DNA from: Bin90 sp965214635
GTDB taxonomy: Bacteria; Chloroflexota; Dehalococcoidia; Lucifugimonadales; JADFKI01
Direction: 5' to 3'
Length of the DNA: 64,000 bases
NCBI GenBank assembly: GCA_965214635.1
Contig: OZ243964.1
Coordinates: forward strand, 1,426,001-1,490,000
The position numbers and the translations under genes were made by a program. Position 1 is the stretch's first letter. The number at the start of each line of letters is the position of its first letter. Positions 27,062 to 36,700 of the stretch are shown here, one piece after another. Under the pieces are notes generated by a model. It ran no database searches. It was not told the DNA's origin and saw nothing but the letters and a program-made list of their open reading frames with translations.

Positions 27062-27829
27062 CTAGCGGAAGAGGTCGCGGGAGCGCTGCCTCACAAGGGC
27101 GTCTACGGCGGCGGCGTCCTTTGGCGTGTATTGGTAGCCGCGCACGATAGCCACGGGCACCTGTATGGACTTTGCGGTAACAAGCTCGGCGGCGGCGGCG
27201 AGTTCGTCTGCGGTGGCGATGGTGGTTACTTTCAGCACCATGCCGTGAGCGTCGAGTGTGCCGCGATAGTCGTTCATCGGGTCCATGCCGGCGACGCCCA
27301 CAGCCACATTCGCATGGCCTTCCCGCCAAGCGCGCCCGAATGTGTCGGACACCACCACAGCCACATCTGCGCCGCTGCTGGCGATTTCTGCTCGGATGCG
27401 GCGCGCCGCTGCGTCGCAGTCGCGGGGCAGCAAGCAGACGATGTCCTCGCCCGGCACATTGGATGCGTCTATGCCGGCGTTGGCGCACACGAAACCGTGA
27501 TGCGTTTCGGTGATGATAATGCCGCGCTCGGTGTCCATCCGCACGATAGAGCGGCTCTCTTGGAGGATAAGCTCCACTAGGCGCGGGTCTTTGTGCGTCT
27601 GTTCGGCGAAGTTGACCGCAACGGCAGACGGCTGCACATCGTTCAGGTTCACGAGCCGATGCTCGGCTTTGGACACGATCTTTTGCGTAACGATGAGCAC
27701 ATCACCCGATTGGAGGGGCGTTCCCTGCGCTTGGGCGGCGTGTGTGATTATGCCCCCTAGTGCCTCCCCGCCGCGTATCTCTGGTATCCCTGTGATGCCG
27801 ATGATCTCCATGCGCGGTATGTGGTTCAT
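27062..27829 (-). CDS. cofE: coenzyme F420-0:L-glutamate ligase
   Basis: Adds glutamate to F420-0 using GTP, finishing the deazaflavin cofactor. The sequence shows the family order: IPEIRGGEALGGII, SGDVLIVTQKIVSKAE, the GFVCANAGIDASNV segment and VVSDTFGRAWREGHANVAVG. At 255 residues it is the free-standing CofE form, not the FbiB fusion. GGAG precedes the ATG by 6 nt. F420 is made by archaea, Actinobacteria and Chloroflexota among others, which supports the lineage guess. It converges on tenA. Confidence 0.94.
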   Translation of the reverse strand: MNHIPRMEIIGITGIPEIRGGEALGGIITHAAQAQGTPLQSGDVLIVTQKIVSKAEHRLVNLNDVQPSAVAVNFAEQTHKDPRLVELILQESRSIVRMDTERGIIITETHHGFVCANAGIDASNVPGEDIVCLLPRDCDAAARRIRAEIASSGADVAVVVSDTFGRAWREGHANVAVGVAGMDPMNDYRGTLDAHGMVLKVTTIATADELAAAAELVTAKSIQVPVAIVRGYQYTPKDAAAVDALVRQRSRDLFR

Positions 27830-27851
27830 AGGTCTCTCCGATTATGCGTAT

Positions 27852-27879
27852 ATGCCTTATGCCTTATGCCTTATGCCTT
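27852..27879. repeat. heptanucleotide tandem repeat
   Basis: Four perfect copies of ATGCCTT between cofE and the next promoter. The repeat lies in the leader of cofE, and copy number could vary by slippage. Confidence 0.95.
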
Positions 27880-27936
27880 GTGAGATGGTGTGTTAGAGCG
27901 TGTGCATAGTATAAGGCTTGTCGGCGGCGGGTGCAT

Positions 27937-27965
27937 TTGGGGGATGGACGGCATCGTGCTATAAT
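27937..27965 (+). promoter_or_regulatory. candidate promoter for the CitE-like gene and folB
   Basis: TTGGGG, a 17-base spacer and a perfect TATAAT (27960-27965). It leaves a leader of about 170 bases before the gene at 28141. A second AT-rich -10-like run lies at 28042-28047. Confidence 0.4.
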
Positions 27966-28140
27966 TCGCCCGAGTTTGGCGAGCGCCCGTATCCAAACGA
28001 TAGCGATGCTAGCAGGCGGATTTGCGGCGAAACCGCATGGATATAATATGGATATGACCAAGAATATGCCCGATTGCCCCACTTGCTGCCCTATATAGCT
28101 GCCTTACAAGTAGGGACACCAACCCACTTTGGAGCCTTCG

Positions 28141-29022
28141 ATGATTGTACTCAGAAGCCTGATGTTCGTGCCGGGGAATCAGCCCCGAATGCTGGCAGGC
28201 GCTACCCGCGTCAAGCCGGATGCGTTCATCCCCGACCTTGAGGATTCGGTGCCGGATGATGAAAAGGCGAATGCGCGCATGATTACAGCGGAGCATCTCG
28301 CTTCGCTTGCGGCAAGCGGGGTGACGGTCATCCCGCGCCTGAACTCGCTCGATACGGGGCTGCTCGAGGACGATGTGGCGGCGATTGTGGGCGCTCATAC
28401 CTACGGCGTTTCGGTCGGCAAGATAGACACGCCTGAGGATATTGCGCAGATAAGCGATATGCTCGGCGCACAGGAACGGCGGCTCGGGGAACAGGCGGGA
28501 AGAACCAAGCTGATACCGTGGATTGAGACGGCGAAGGCTATCGTGAATGTGTATGAGATATGCGTGGCGTCCCCGCGCATCGTGGGCGTGGCGTTCGGCG
28601 CAGAGGATTACACCAACGATATGGGCATAGAGCGCACGGATGACGAGTCGGAGACACTCTTTGCGCGCAGTGCAATCAGCGTGGCGGCGCGTGCGGCGGA
28701 TGTGCTGGCGCTCGACACGCCATACTTCAGCTTCCGCGACCCGGACGGGCTTCGGCAGAACGCACAAGCCGCGCGGCAATTAGGCTTCAAGGGCAAGTTC
28801 GCCATCCACCCAGCGCAGGTGGACATCATCACCGAGGCGTTCTCGCCGTCGGCTGCGGAGCTGGCTTATGCGCGGCGGGTCATCGCGGCGTTCGACGATG
28901 CGGCGGCGAAAGGGCGCGGCTCTACATCGCTCGACGGCAAGGTGATCGATGTGCCGGTGGTCAAGCGAGCGCAAGCCCTCTTGGAGCTTGCCGATGCACT
29001 GCCGGGCGGCGCAAGTCGGTAG
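28141..29022 (+). CDS. HpcH/HpaI aldolase / CitE-like lyase
   Basis: A TIM-barrel protein of the citrate lyase beta-subunit/malyl-CoA lyase family, which cleaves or forms C-C bonds of acyl-CoA esters such as malyl-CoA or citramalyl-CoA. LRSLMFVPGNQPRML is the family start, DAFIPDLEDSVPDDEK carries the metal and substrate residues, VAFGAEDYTNDMG is the second metal motif and FAIHPAQVDII the third. TTG at 28129 is open, but GGAG lies 6 nt before the ATG at 28141. No citrate lyase alpha or gamma gene is near, so a stand-alone lyase is more likely. Confidence 0.9.
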   Translation: MIVLRSLMFVPGNQPRMLAGATRVKPDAFIPDLEDSVPDDEKANARMITAEHLASLAASGVTVIPRLNSLDTGLLEDDVAAIVGAHTYGVSVGKIDTPEDIAQISDMLGAQERRLGEQAGRTKLIPWIETAKAIVNVYEICVASPRIVGVAFGAEDYTNDMGIERTDDESETLFARSAISVAARAADVLALDTPYFSFRDPDGLRQNAQAARQLGFKGKFAIHPAQVDIITEAFSPSAAELAYARRVIAAFDDAAAKGRGSTSLDGKVIDVPVVKRAQALLELADALPGGASR

Positions 29023-29040
29023 GTGTGGCGGAGGCTCAGA

Positions 29041-29427
29041 TTGTCAGCCGATAAGATACTGCTCAACGGCATGGTGTTCTACGGCTATCACGGCGTCAAC
29101 GCTGAGGAGAAGGCGCTGGGGCAGCGGTTCGTTGTCGATCTTGCTCTGGAACGCGATTTGCGGGCGGCGAGTGTGTCCGACAATATTAGGGACACCGTGA
29201 ACTACGCAGCCGTGTATCACACCGTGCGGCGCATTATGGAAGATGACAGCCGCAACCTGCTGGAAGCGCTGGCGCAGGATATAGCCGATGCGTTGCTATG
29301 CGAGTTCGCTTTGAGCGCGGTGGGGGTTAGGTTAAAGAAGCCGGGTGTGGCAATCAGGGGCAGCGTCTTGTCCTACGCTGGCGTGGAAATTCGCAGAGAG
29401 CGCCGTGAGCCTTGCGACGGGGGCTAA
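29041..29427 (+). CDS. folB: dihydroneopterin aldolase
   Basis: Splits 7,8-dihydroneopterin to 6-hydroxymethyl-dihydropterin and glycolaldehyde in folate synthesis. LNGMVFYGYHGVNAEEKALGQRFVVDL is the FolB signature, DTVNYAAVYHTVRRIM and RLKKPGVAIRG complete it. I choose the TTG at 29041 because GGAGG lies about 7 nt upstream and the family begins there; a GTG at 29023 is the alternative. It lies 18 bases behind the CitE-like gene on the same strand. No other folate gene is in the window. Confidence 0.9.
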   Translation: MSADKILLNGMVFYGYHGVNAEEKALGQRFVVDLALERDLRAASVSDNIRDTVNYAAVYHTVRRIMEDDSRNLLEALAQDIADALLCEFALSAVGVRLKKPGVAIRGSVLSYAGVEIRRERREPCDGG

Positions 29428-29495
29428 TCGCACCGGCTGGGATGCGTGCGCAGCCGATGCGAGGCGACACGCACCGGCTCACGGCGGGATTGGCG

Positions 29496-30320
29496 CTATG
29501 GGGCGATGTGTTCGATGTAGCGCTGCGCAGACTGTCTCACCGCCGGCTTTGCGTCTTGCGTGATGTTGCGTTCCCACCAGCCGCCGTAGATGCGCTCGAA
29601 CTCATACGGCTCTATCGCTGCCACGATGCGCCGCACTTGGGCTGCGGACATGGGTATCAGGTTCGGGTAGCTCGTCATGAAGCTCACATAGCGGCGGTCG
29701 GGGACGACGGTGAGCGTATCGCCCACGAACAGCGCGCCCTTGCCGCCTGCGCCCTCCGCCCAGTGCAGCACGGCGCTGCCATCGAAGTGTCCTCCGCACT
29801 GAATCAGCGTTACGCCGGGCGCAAGTTCCAGCGGCGCGCCGTCCCAATAGCGGATGTTCGCATCTGGGCGCATCACATGCTCGCGGTCGGCTTGGGGGAT
29901 GTATATAGGGGCGTCGTCGAATGTGCGACTCCAAGTTACCATGCTGTCATAAAAGTGCGGATGCGAGAAGCACATCGCCTGAACACCCCCAAGCGCGCGA
30001 ATGGCAGCCACAGCGGCATCGTCCAGCAGGCTGACGCAATCGTACAGCACATTGGCTTGCGGCGTCTGCACGAGCAGGGCGCGCTGCCCGATGGAGAACG
30101 GCGGGGTTATGCCGATGCCTGTCAGGTTAGGCGCCTCTTGGCGGATGTCGTTGCGATAGCCGTCCGCTGCGAGCGCCGCCATAGTGGTCCACTGCTGCCC
30201 CTGCCAGCCCACATACTGGCGCGGGTCTTCGCATATGGGGCAGTTTGGCGGTGGTGTGGCGCTCTCTGCGAACTCTACGCCGCAAGTTTTGCAGATATAG
30301 TTGAGCATAGCGAAGTTCAT
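29496..30320 (-). CDS. metallo-beta-lactamase fold hydrolase with N-terminal zinc ribbon
   Basis: About 274 residues. The N-terminus has a rubredoxin-like pair (CKTCG and CPIC) that probably binds a structural metal. The MBL core follows, with SHPHFYDSM as the HxHxxD motif and CGGHFDGSAV and VGDTL as further metal-site segments. The substrate is unknown; the family includes thioesterases and oxidoreductase-linked proteins. The ATG at 30320 has an AAAGG a few bases upstream. Confidence 0.8.
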   Translation of the reverse strand: MNFAMLNYICKTCGVEFAESATPPPNCPICEDPRQYVGWQGQQWTTMAALAADGYRNDIRQEAPNLTGIGITPPFSIGQRALLVQTPQANVLYDCVSLLDDAAVAAIRALGGVQAMCFSHPHFYDSMVTWSRTFDDAPIYIPQADREHVMRPDANIRYWDGAPLELAPGVTLIQCGGHFDGSAVLHWAEGAGGKGALFVGDTLTVVPDRRYVSFMTSYPNLIPMSAAQVRRIVAAIEPYEFERIYGGWWERNITQDAKPAVRQSAQRYIEHIAP

Positions 30321-30323
30321 CAA

Positions 30324-30742
30324 TCCTTTCCGTAAAGTCAGTCCGGCGGTTGTTCATCGCGTCAGGCTATCAGCAGGCTATCAGCATCACATTTGCCCCG
30401 CTGGCAGAAGTGAGCGTTTCTATTATGACCATCGTAGATTTTATCACCGAACTGCTCTGCTTCTGTGCCGTCCATCGCTTAAATTACCCTCCATAACTCA
30501 TTAACTCATTAATTTAACCCCTTTCCCGTAATACTCTTGATGGTATACTAATGCGTAGCGTCGCGAGGTATGCCGCTTGCGCTGTGCGTGTGTCCGCTAT
30601 CCGAGTCGCCACAGGGCGACAAATGTGGCTATATACACACACAAAACAGGCTGATGATATTTCGTAAACCGAAATATCATCAGCCTGTTTTATTGGAAAC
30701 CCTACGAAGATCAAACCCTAATAACTGAGAGCAGAGAACGAA
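30324..30742. other. 419-base intergenic region before the giant gene
   Basis: Divergent spacer between the metallo-hydrolase and the giant surface-protein gene. It is AT-rich in the middle, with a short tandem AACTCATTAACTCATTAA near 30,497-30,515 and a TATACT at about 30,544, and it ends with the long hairpin listed separately. No ORF or RNA gene is recognised. Confidence 0.6.
30643..30691 (+). promoter_or_regulatory. 22-bp perfect hairpin in the leader of the giant surface gene
   Basis: A perfect inverted repeat of 22 bases (30643-30664 and 30670-30691) with the loop TAAAC lies 51 bases before the ATG. The arms begin AAAACAGGCTGATG and the 3' arm ends CTGTTTT, so RNA would form a strong stem followed by TATTGG, resembling a terminator with a short U run. 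It may end upstream transcription, attenuate the giant gene or protect its mRNA. Confidence 0.85.
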
Positions 30743-33700
30743 ATGAATGGAAGATTAGCACCTATCCTGTTTGCCGTCGCGATAATTGCGGCGTTTAGTG
30801 CCATGCTTATCGGCAATGGGCACGGCACACTTAAATACGCTTTCGCACAGATACCTACGCCAACGGCGTCAACGACAATTGTCTTCGCAAGCCAAGACAA
30901 CCCCAGTGACCCGGCTGCTGATACCGATTCGTACGCCTTCACTATAGCCAAAGGCGACGCTGTTGCTAGTGCGCCGGTTGGCACTATTCCGGAAGCCATT
31001 CTTTGGAATTCGAACCCAGTTAATAGACCCCACTACAGGATAGGCACGGACTCAGGTCATGGAGTTGACCACGATAAGTTCAACATTGATAATGAAAGCG
31101 GGGAGATAACAATCGCCGCTAGTCAGACGACCTTATCTGCTAACACCTACAACATCACATTGATAGGTGAAATTTATAGCACGAGTTCTGGCGTCGTTAT
31201 TACCGGAACTATTAACGACGAAATCGATGTAGAAATCACTGTTTTCTCAAAGCCACCGACGCCCACACCCACACCGACAGACACGCCCACACCAACCGCC
31301 ACACCAATACCAACAGACACGCCCACGCCAACACCAACAGACACACCGGCACCAACAGACACACCGGCACCAACAGACACACCGGCACCAACAGACACAC
31401 CGGCACCAACCGCCACACCAATACCAACCGCCACGCCCACGCCAACACCGACAGACACACCGGCACCAACCGCCACACCAACGCCAACGCCGACAGACAC
31501 GCCCACACCAACACCGACAGACACGCCCACAGCGACGCCGACAGACACGCCCACACCAACACCGACAGACACACCGGCACCAACCGCCACACCAACGCCA
31601 ACACCGGCAGCGACAGCCACACCGGAACCGACAGCGACACCGACAGCGACACCGACACCGGACCCGTCCGCACCGACGGTTCGATTCGCAAGCCAAGCCG
31701 ACCCTAGCGTAGCGGCGGCTGATGACGAGTCGTACACATTCACTCTGCAGCATGCTGATGCTGTTGCTAATGCGTCGATTGACACTATTCCGCCAGCCAT
31801 TCTTGTGAATGCGGAAACAGGTCAGAGAGCGAACTACAGGCTACTCAGGGTAGGAAACCGTATCCTTTTCGACATTGATGCTAGAAGCGGGGCGATAACC
31901 GTCAATAACGGTGTTGTTGGGAACTTATTGGTGCAAACCTACAGCATCACATTGAAGGCTGAGGTCTATGACTCGGGTGGATCCCTTGTCCCCAATACCG
32001 TAGCCGACGAAATCGATGTAGCAATCGAGGTTGTCGCTCCGACGGTTCATTTTGCGAGCCAAGCCGACCCCAGCGTAGCGGCGGCTGATGACGACCCAGG
32101 TACATCCGAGGATGAAACCGAGAGCTACGAGTTCGATATACTCGCGGGTGATGCTACTTCTAATGCGGCGGTTGGCACTATTCCGCCAGCCATTCTTGTG
32201 AATGCGGCATCGGGTCAGAGGGCGAACTACACGCTAGACACAACTGGTGGAGCTGACCACGGTAGTTTCGCCATTGATGCTACAAGCGGGGCGCTAACAG
32301 TTGGTGGCAACGCCTTAAGTGTGCAAACCTACAACATCACATTGAAGGCTGAGGTTTATGACCCGGCGACTAGCAGCTTTGTTAGCCCTAGTGTTTCCGA
32401 CGAAATCGACGTTGAAATCACTGTATCTGCCACCCCGACAATTGCCATTGCAGCCCAAAATAACTGCAATACGCCCGCTGCTGAGGGCGAGAAGTACACA
32501 CTCAATACTCGGGTAGGCCAATTTCCGCAACATAATGACATTTTCTATATATGCACCATTCCCAACACGCTTGAGAGTGGGCAGTCAAGGGAATGGACCC
32601 TCACGGGGGATAGTACAGATAAGTTCGCCATTAGCGTCGATAGGACAGGTGGGACACTGTACACCACTACGACTGTAGATATGGGCACTTACAATCTAAC
32701 TGCAAGAGTGGCGTTGGTTGTGAATAACATTGAGGTTGCTAGCGACGAAATAGACATAGAAATTAATATTGAACTACCGATAGTTCGATTTGCAAGCCAA
32801 GACGATCCCAGTGTAGCGGCGGCTGATAGCGAGTCGTACACTTTCGCTATACTCGAGGGAGATGCTGTTGCTAGTGCGTCGGTTGGCACTATTCCGGAAG
32901 CCCTTCGTTGGGTTGGGAATACAGCTTATAGAGCGAACTACTCGATAGGCACGGATCAAGGTCATGGAGCTGACCACGATAAGTTCGACATTCATGATAG
33001 AAACGGGATGATAACAATCGCCGCTGGTCAGACAACCTTATCTGCGAACACCTACAACATCACATTGAAGGCGGATCTTTACAACTCGAGTAACGTCCCT
33101 GTTGAACACCCTAGTGTTTCCGACGAAATCGATGTAGCAATCGAGGTTGTCCCACCGCCGGAAGTTCATTTTGCAGACCAAGATGCCCCCAGCGTAGCGG
33201 CGGCTGATGGCGAGTCGTACAGGTTCACTGTGCCCCAAGGCGATGCTCCTTCTGGTGCGACGATTGGCACTATTCCGCCAGCCATTCTTGTGAATGCGGC
33301 ATCAAGTCATAGAGCGAACTTGAGGATAGGCACGGAGTCAGGTCATGGATCTCATCACGCTCTTTTGGCCATTGATGCTGTAAGCGGGGAGATAACAGTT
33401 GGTAGTCGGACCTTAAATAAGAGCACCTACAACATCACATTGGTGGCTGAGGTTTATGACTCTAGTAACGCCCTTGTTGCCCATACTGAAGCCGACGAAA
33501 TCGACGTAGTAATAGAGGTTGTCCTACCGACAGTTCATTTTGCAGACCTAGACAACCCTAGTGAAGTACAGGATGGTGACTACAAATTCACTATACTCGA
33601 GGATGATGCTGTTAATGGTGCGTCGGTTGGCACTGCGCAAACCATTGTTGTGAATTTGCCATCAACACATAGTTACGGAGTGCACTTCAGAATAGGCAGG

Positions 33701-36700
33701 CACTCAAGTCAAGGAGCTGATCACGATAAGTTCGCCATTGGTAATACAAGCGGGGAGATAACAATCACTCAGGCGACCTTACCTGAAGCCACCTACAACA
33801 TCACATTAGTAGCTGAAGTTTATGACTCGTTTAGCAACACTGGTACTCCCGACACCATCGATGTAGCAATCGAGGTTCTCGCATATGTAGAAGAGATAAA
33901 GGTAGCGAGCCAAGACGACCCCGATACAGCTGCTAAGGATGACGAAACCTATTCGTACCAGATCTTCACGGACGCTGAGGGCGACATAGGCAGGATAGTG
34001 ACCGACCCCATTCCGGACGACGTTGAACCTACTGGATCGACGGCGATATTCACCATCCGAGACAGCGCAGATGGAAGGAACTTCGCCATCAACCCGCAGG
34101 GCGAGCTATCAATCGCCGTTGACGACGAAGACGGCTTGCCAGCGGGCGTCTACACCTTCACCGTAGATGTGTCCTTGCGAGAGAACGAAAGTGGCACCTA
34201 CCGTTCGCCGGACAGCATAGAGGTGCAGATAACGGCGGTGGAGCCGCCGCGTGAGGCGATGTTCTTGGAGGGCGCGCCGAAGCGGGGCACGGTGGAGGCG
34301 CCGATAGAGTTCACGGCGGAAAACACCTCGCTTGATGAGAGTGTCTTCGCCATAGACCCTGACACTGGCCTTAATCGTGTGATGGAGCCCTTGAGTGGTA
34401 AAGCCGTCGGTCGCGAGGTGCTGGACATAAGCGAGTTCGTGGACGATGCTGGCGGGCACGATGTTACCTACGAGGTACTGAACGCGGACGACACGGCAAC
34501 AGACCTGTTCGAGTTCAGCGATGCGGGCGTGCTGATGTCCACAGAGCTGCTGAGGTTCCACGACGATGACGAGATGGACATCTACGAGCTGAAGCTGAAG
34601 CTTAGAGACGACAACCTGGGCGGGATAGACCCAGACGAGTTGGAGTTCACGGTAACGGTGACCGAGCTGAGCGCGAAGTTCGCGGAAGATGCGCCAGAAG
34701 AGGGAATGGTAGAGGCAGAGCCGAGCGGGTCAGAAGAAGACGCCGAAGCGATGGAAATACTGGACTTCGGGGAGCATGTGGACATCCCGATAGAGGTGCC
34801 CGCGCTCCGTAACGACCCTGACACCGTAGCAGATGACCCAGAAGAGTCAGTGCTTCACGAAGTGTCGTACGAAGTGTCAGACCCTGTGAACTTCCAGATA
34901 AGCGAAGGCGGTTTGCTGCAGTCCACGGATGCGTTGAGGTTCTACGATGACCCCGACCGTGACGAGCACGAGCTGACGATAACGATTAGAGACGAGACGG
35001 TAGGCGAAGAGGACGAGCACACAATCACGGTAACGGTAGATGGCGTGCCTCCGAAAGCGCAGGCAGAGTTTGATGTGCTAGAGACGCAGGGCGCAGGAGA
35101 CATCCCGGGAGCGCTAGTTCGTTTTGAGGACTCTAACGGAGACCTAATAACGGACGACTACTTCCTGGATCCTGACCTGTCTGGAGATGCGAGCGAAGTG
35201 TTCGCAGTGTCGGACGAGGGACAGATAAGCATCCTAGAAGCGGCGATAGAGGCGAATGTACTAGACCAAGACGCAGGGGGGAACCCGGCGAACCGCTACA
35301 TCCTGACGATAAAGGACGAGGATGCGGACGGTGAGACGCTGGGGATAGTTACGCTGGACATCATAGCGGTGGACGAGCCGCCGGTGTTTGACGAGCCAGT
35401 GCTGATAGTAACGGTTGACGAGTCCAAGACGGCAGAGTTCGGCGAGCCGTACAGTGCGACCGATCCTGAGGGCACGGACGTAACCTTCACGCTGAAAGAG
35501 CCGGAGGCAGATACGGCAGCCCCGCCGTTCGTGATAAGCGCTGCAGGTCAGCTGAGCGTGGCACCGGGCGAGACGCTGGACGCAGACGCGCAAGAAGACA
35601 ACGACTACCCGTTGACGATAGTGGCGACGGACGAGACGGGCGTGGAGACCGAGCTGGAAATAACGGTTACGGTGCTGAACGCGAACGACAAGCCGGAGTT
35701 CACGGACTTCATAACGAGCAAGACGATAGAAGAGACGCACACAAATGCGGACGGCGATGTGGTGTCGCCAATAGGCACAGAGCTGTACGACTTTGAGGCG
35801 TCAGACGCGGACGATGGCGACACGCTGGACTACAAGCTGCGCGATGCAGACGACACGCGGTTCTTCGAGATCCACATAGAGACGGGCGTGCTAACCACGA
35901 TAGCGGAGCTGGACTACGAGCCAGTGGTGAACGGAGTGCGCCAAATCCGCTCAGAGTACGGGATAGAGGTGTTGGTGGAGGATGACAGCGGAGCGACAGA
36001 CGAAGTGCTGCTGCTGCTGACAATCACCAATGTGAACGACAACGCGCCAGAGATAGATGGTGCCGCGGCGTTGAGCGTGGCAGAGAACACGGTTGCAGGC
36101 GTAGCGCTGTCCACCTACACAGCGACAGACCCTGACGGGGACGAGATAGAGTTCAGCATAAGCGATGAAGACAACTTCACGATGGACGGTAGCAGCGGAG
36201 TGCTGTCCACAGAAGCGCCGCTAGACTACGAGTCGCGGGTGTCGTACCCGGTGACGGTGACGGCATCAGACGGACTGCACAGCGCGTCGTTGCCGGTAAC
36301 GATAACGGTAACGAACGAGGCAGACGGGATAGAGTCGATAGATGTGTCGAAGGCGAACCCGGTGCCGGCGCCGCTGATAGTGGGTGACCCGAACACGGCG
36401 TTGGGGGACACGCGCACAGACCGCTTCGGTCGTCCGGACGACCTGCCAGCGACGGATGAGCCGAGCGAGGGCCAGACAGCGCCAGAGCTGTTCGTGGAGA
36501 CCGAGCACGCGAGCTGGGGCACGGTGCTGCGGATAGAGGTAACGGCAGAGCAGATAGACCCGGGCTGCGACGGCGGGAACTGCGTGGTGGTGAACCTAGA
36601 GGCATCAGATTCAGACGACACGCTGAACCTTCAGGCGTACCGTCTAGAGCACACGCCGAACAAGTTCGCAGCGGCAGTGCTGCTGGTGTCGGAGAACCCG

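Noticed and set aside
31330..31410. CRISPR-like regular repeats
   Set aside because: The 18-base units are contiguous, in frame, have no spacers and code for a PT linker.
31174..31800. Long antisense reading frames of Val/Gly- or Cys/Arg-rich composition across the PT linker
   Set aside because: They are by-products of the CCX-ACX repeat pattern on the other strand; no start signals or family features.
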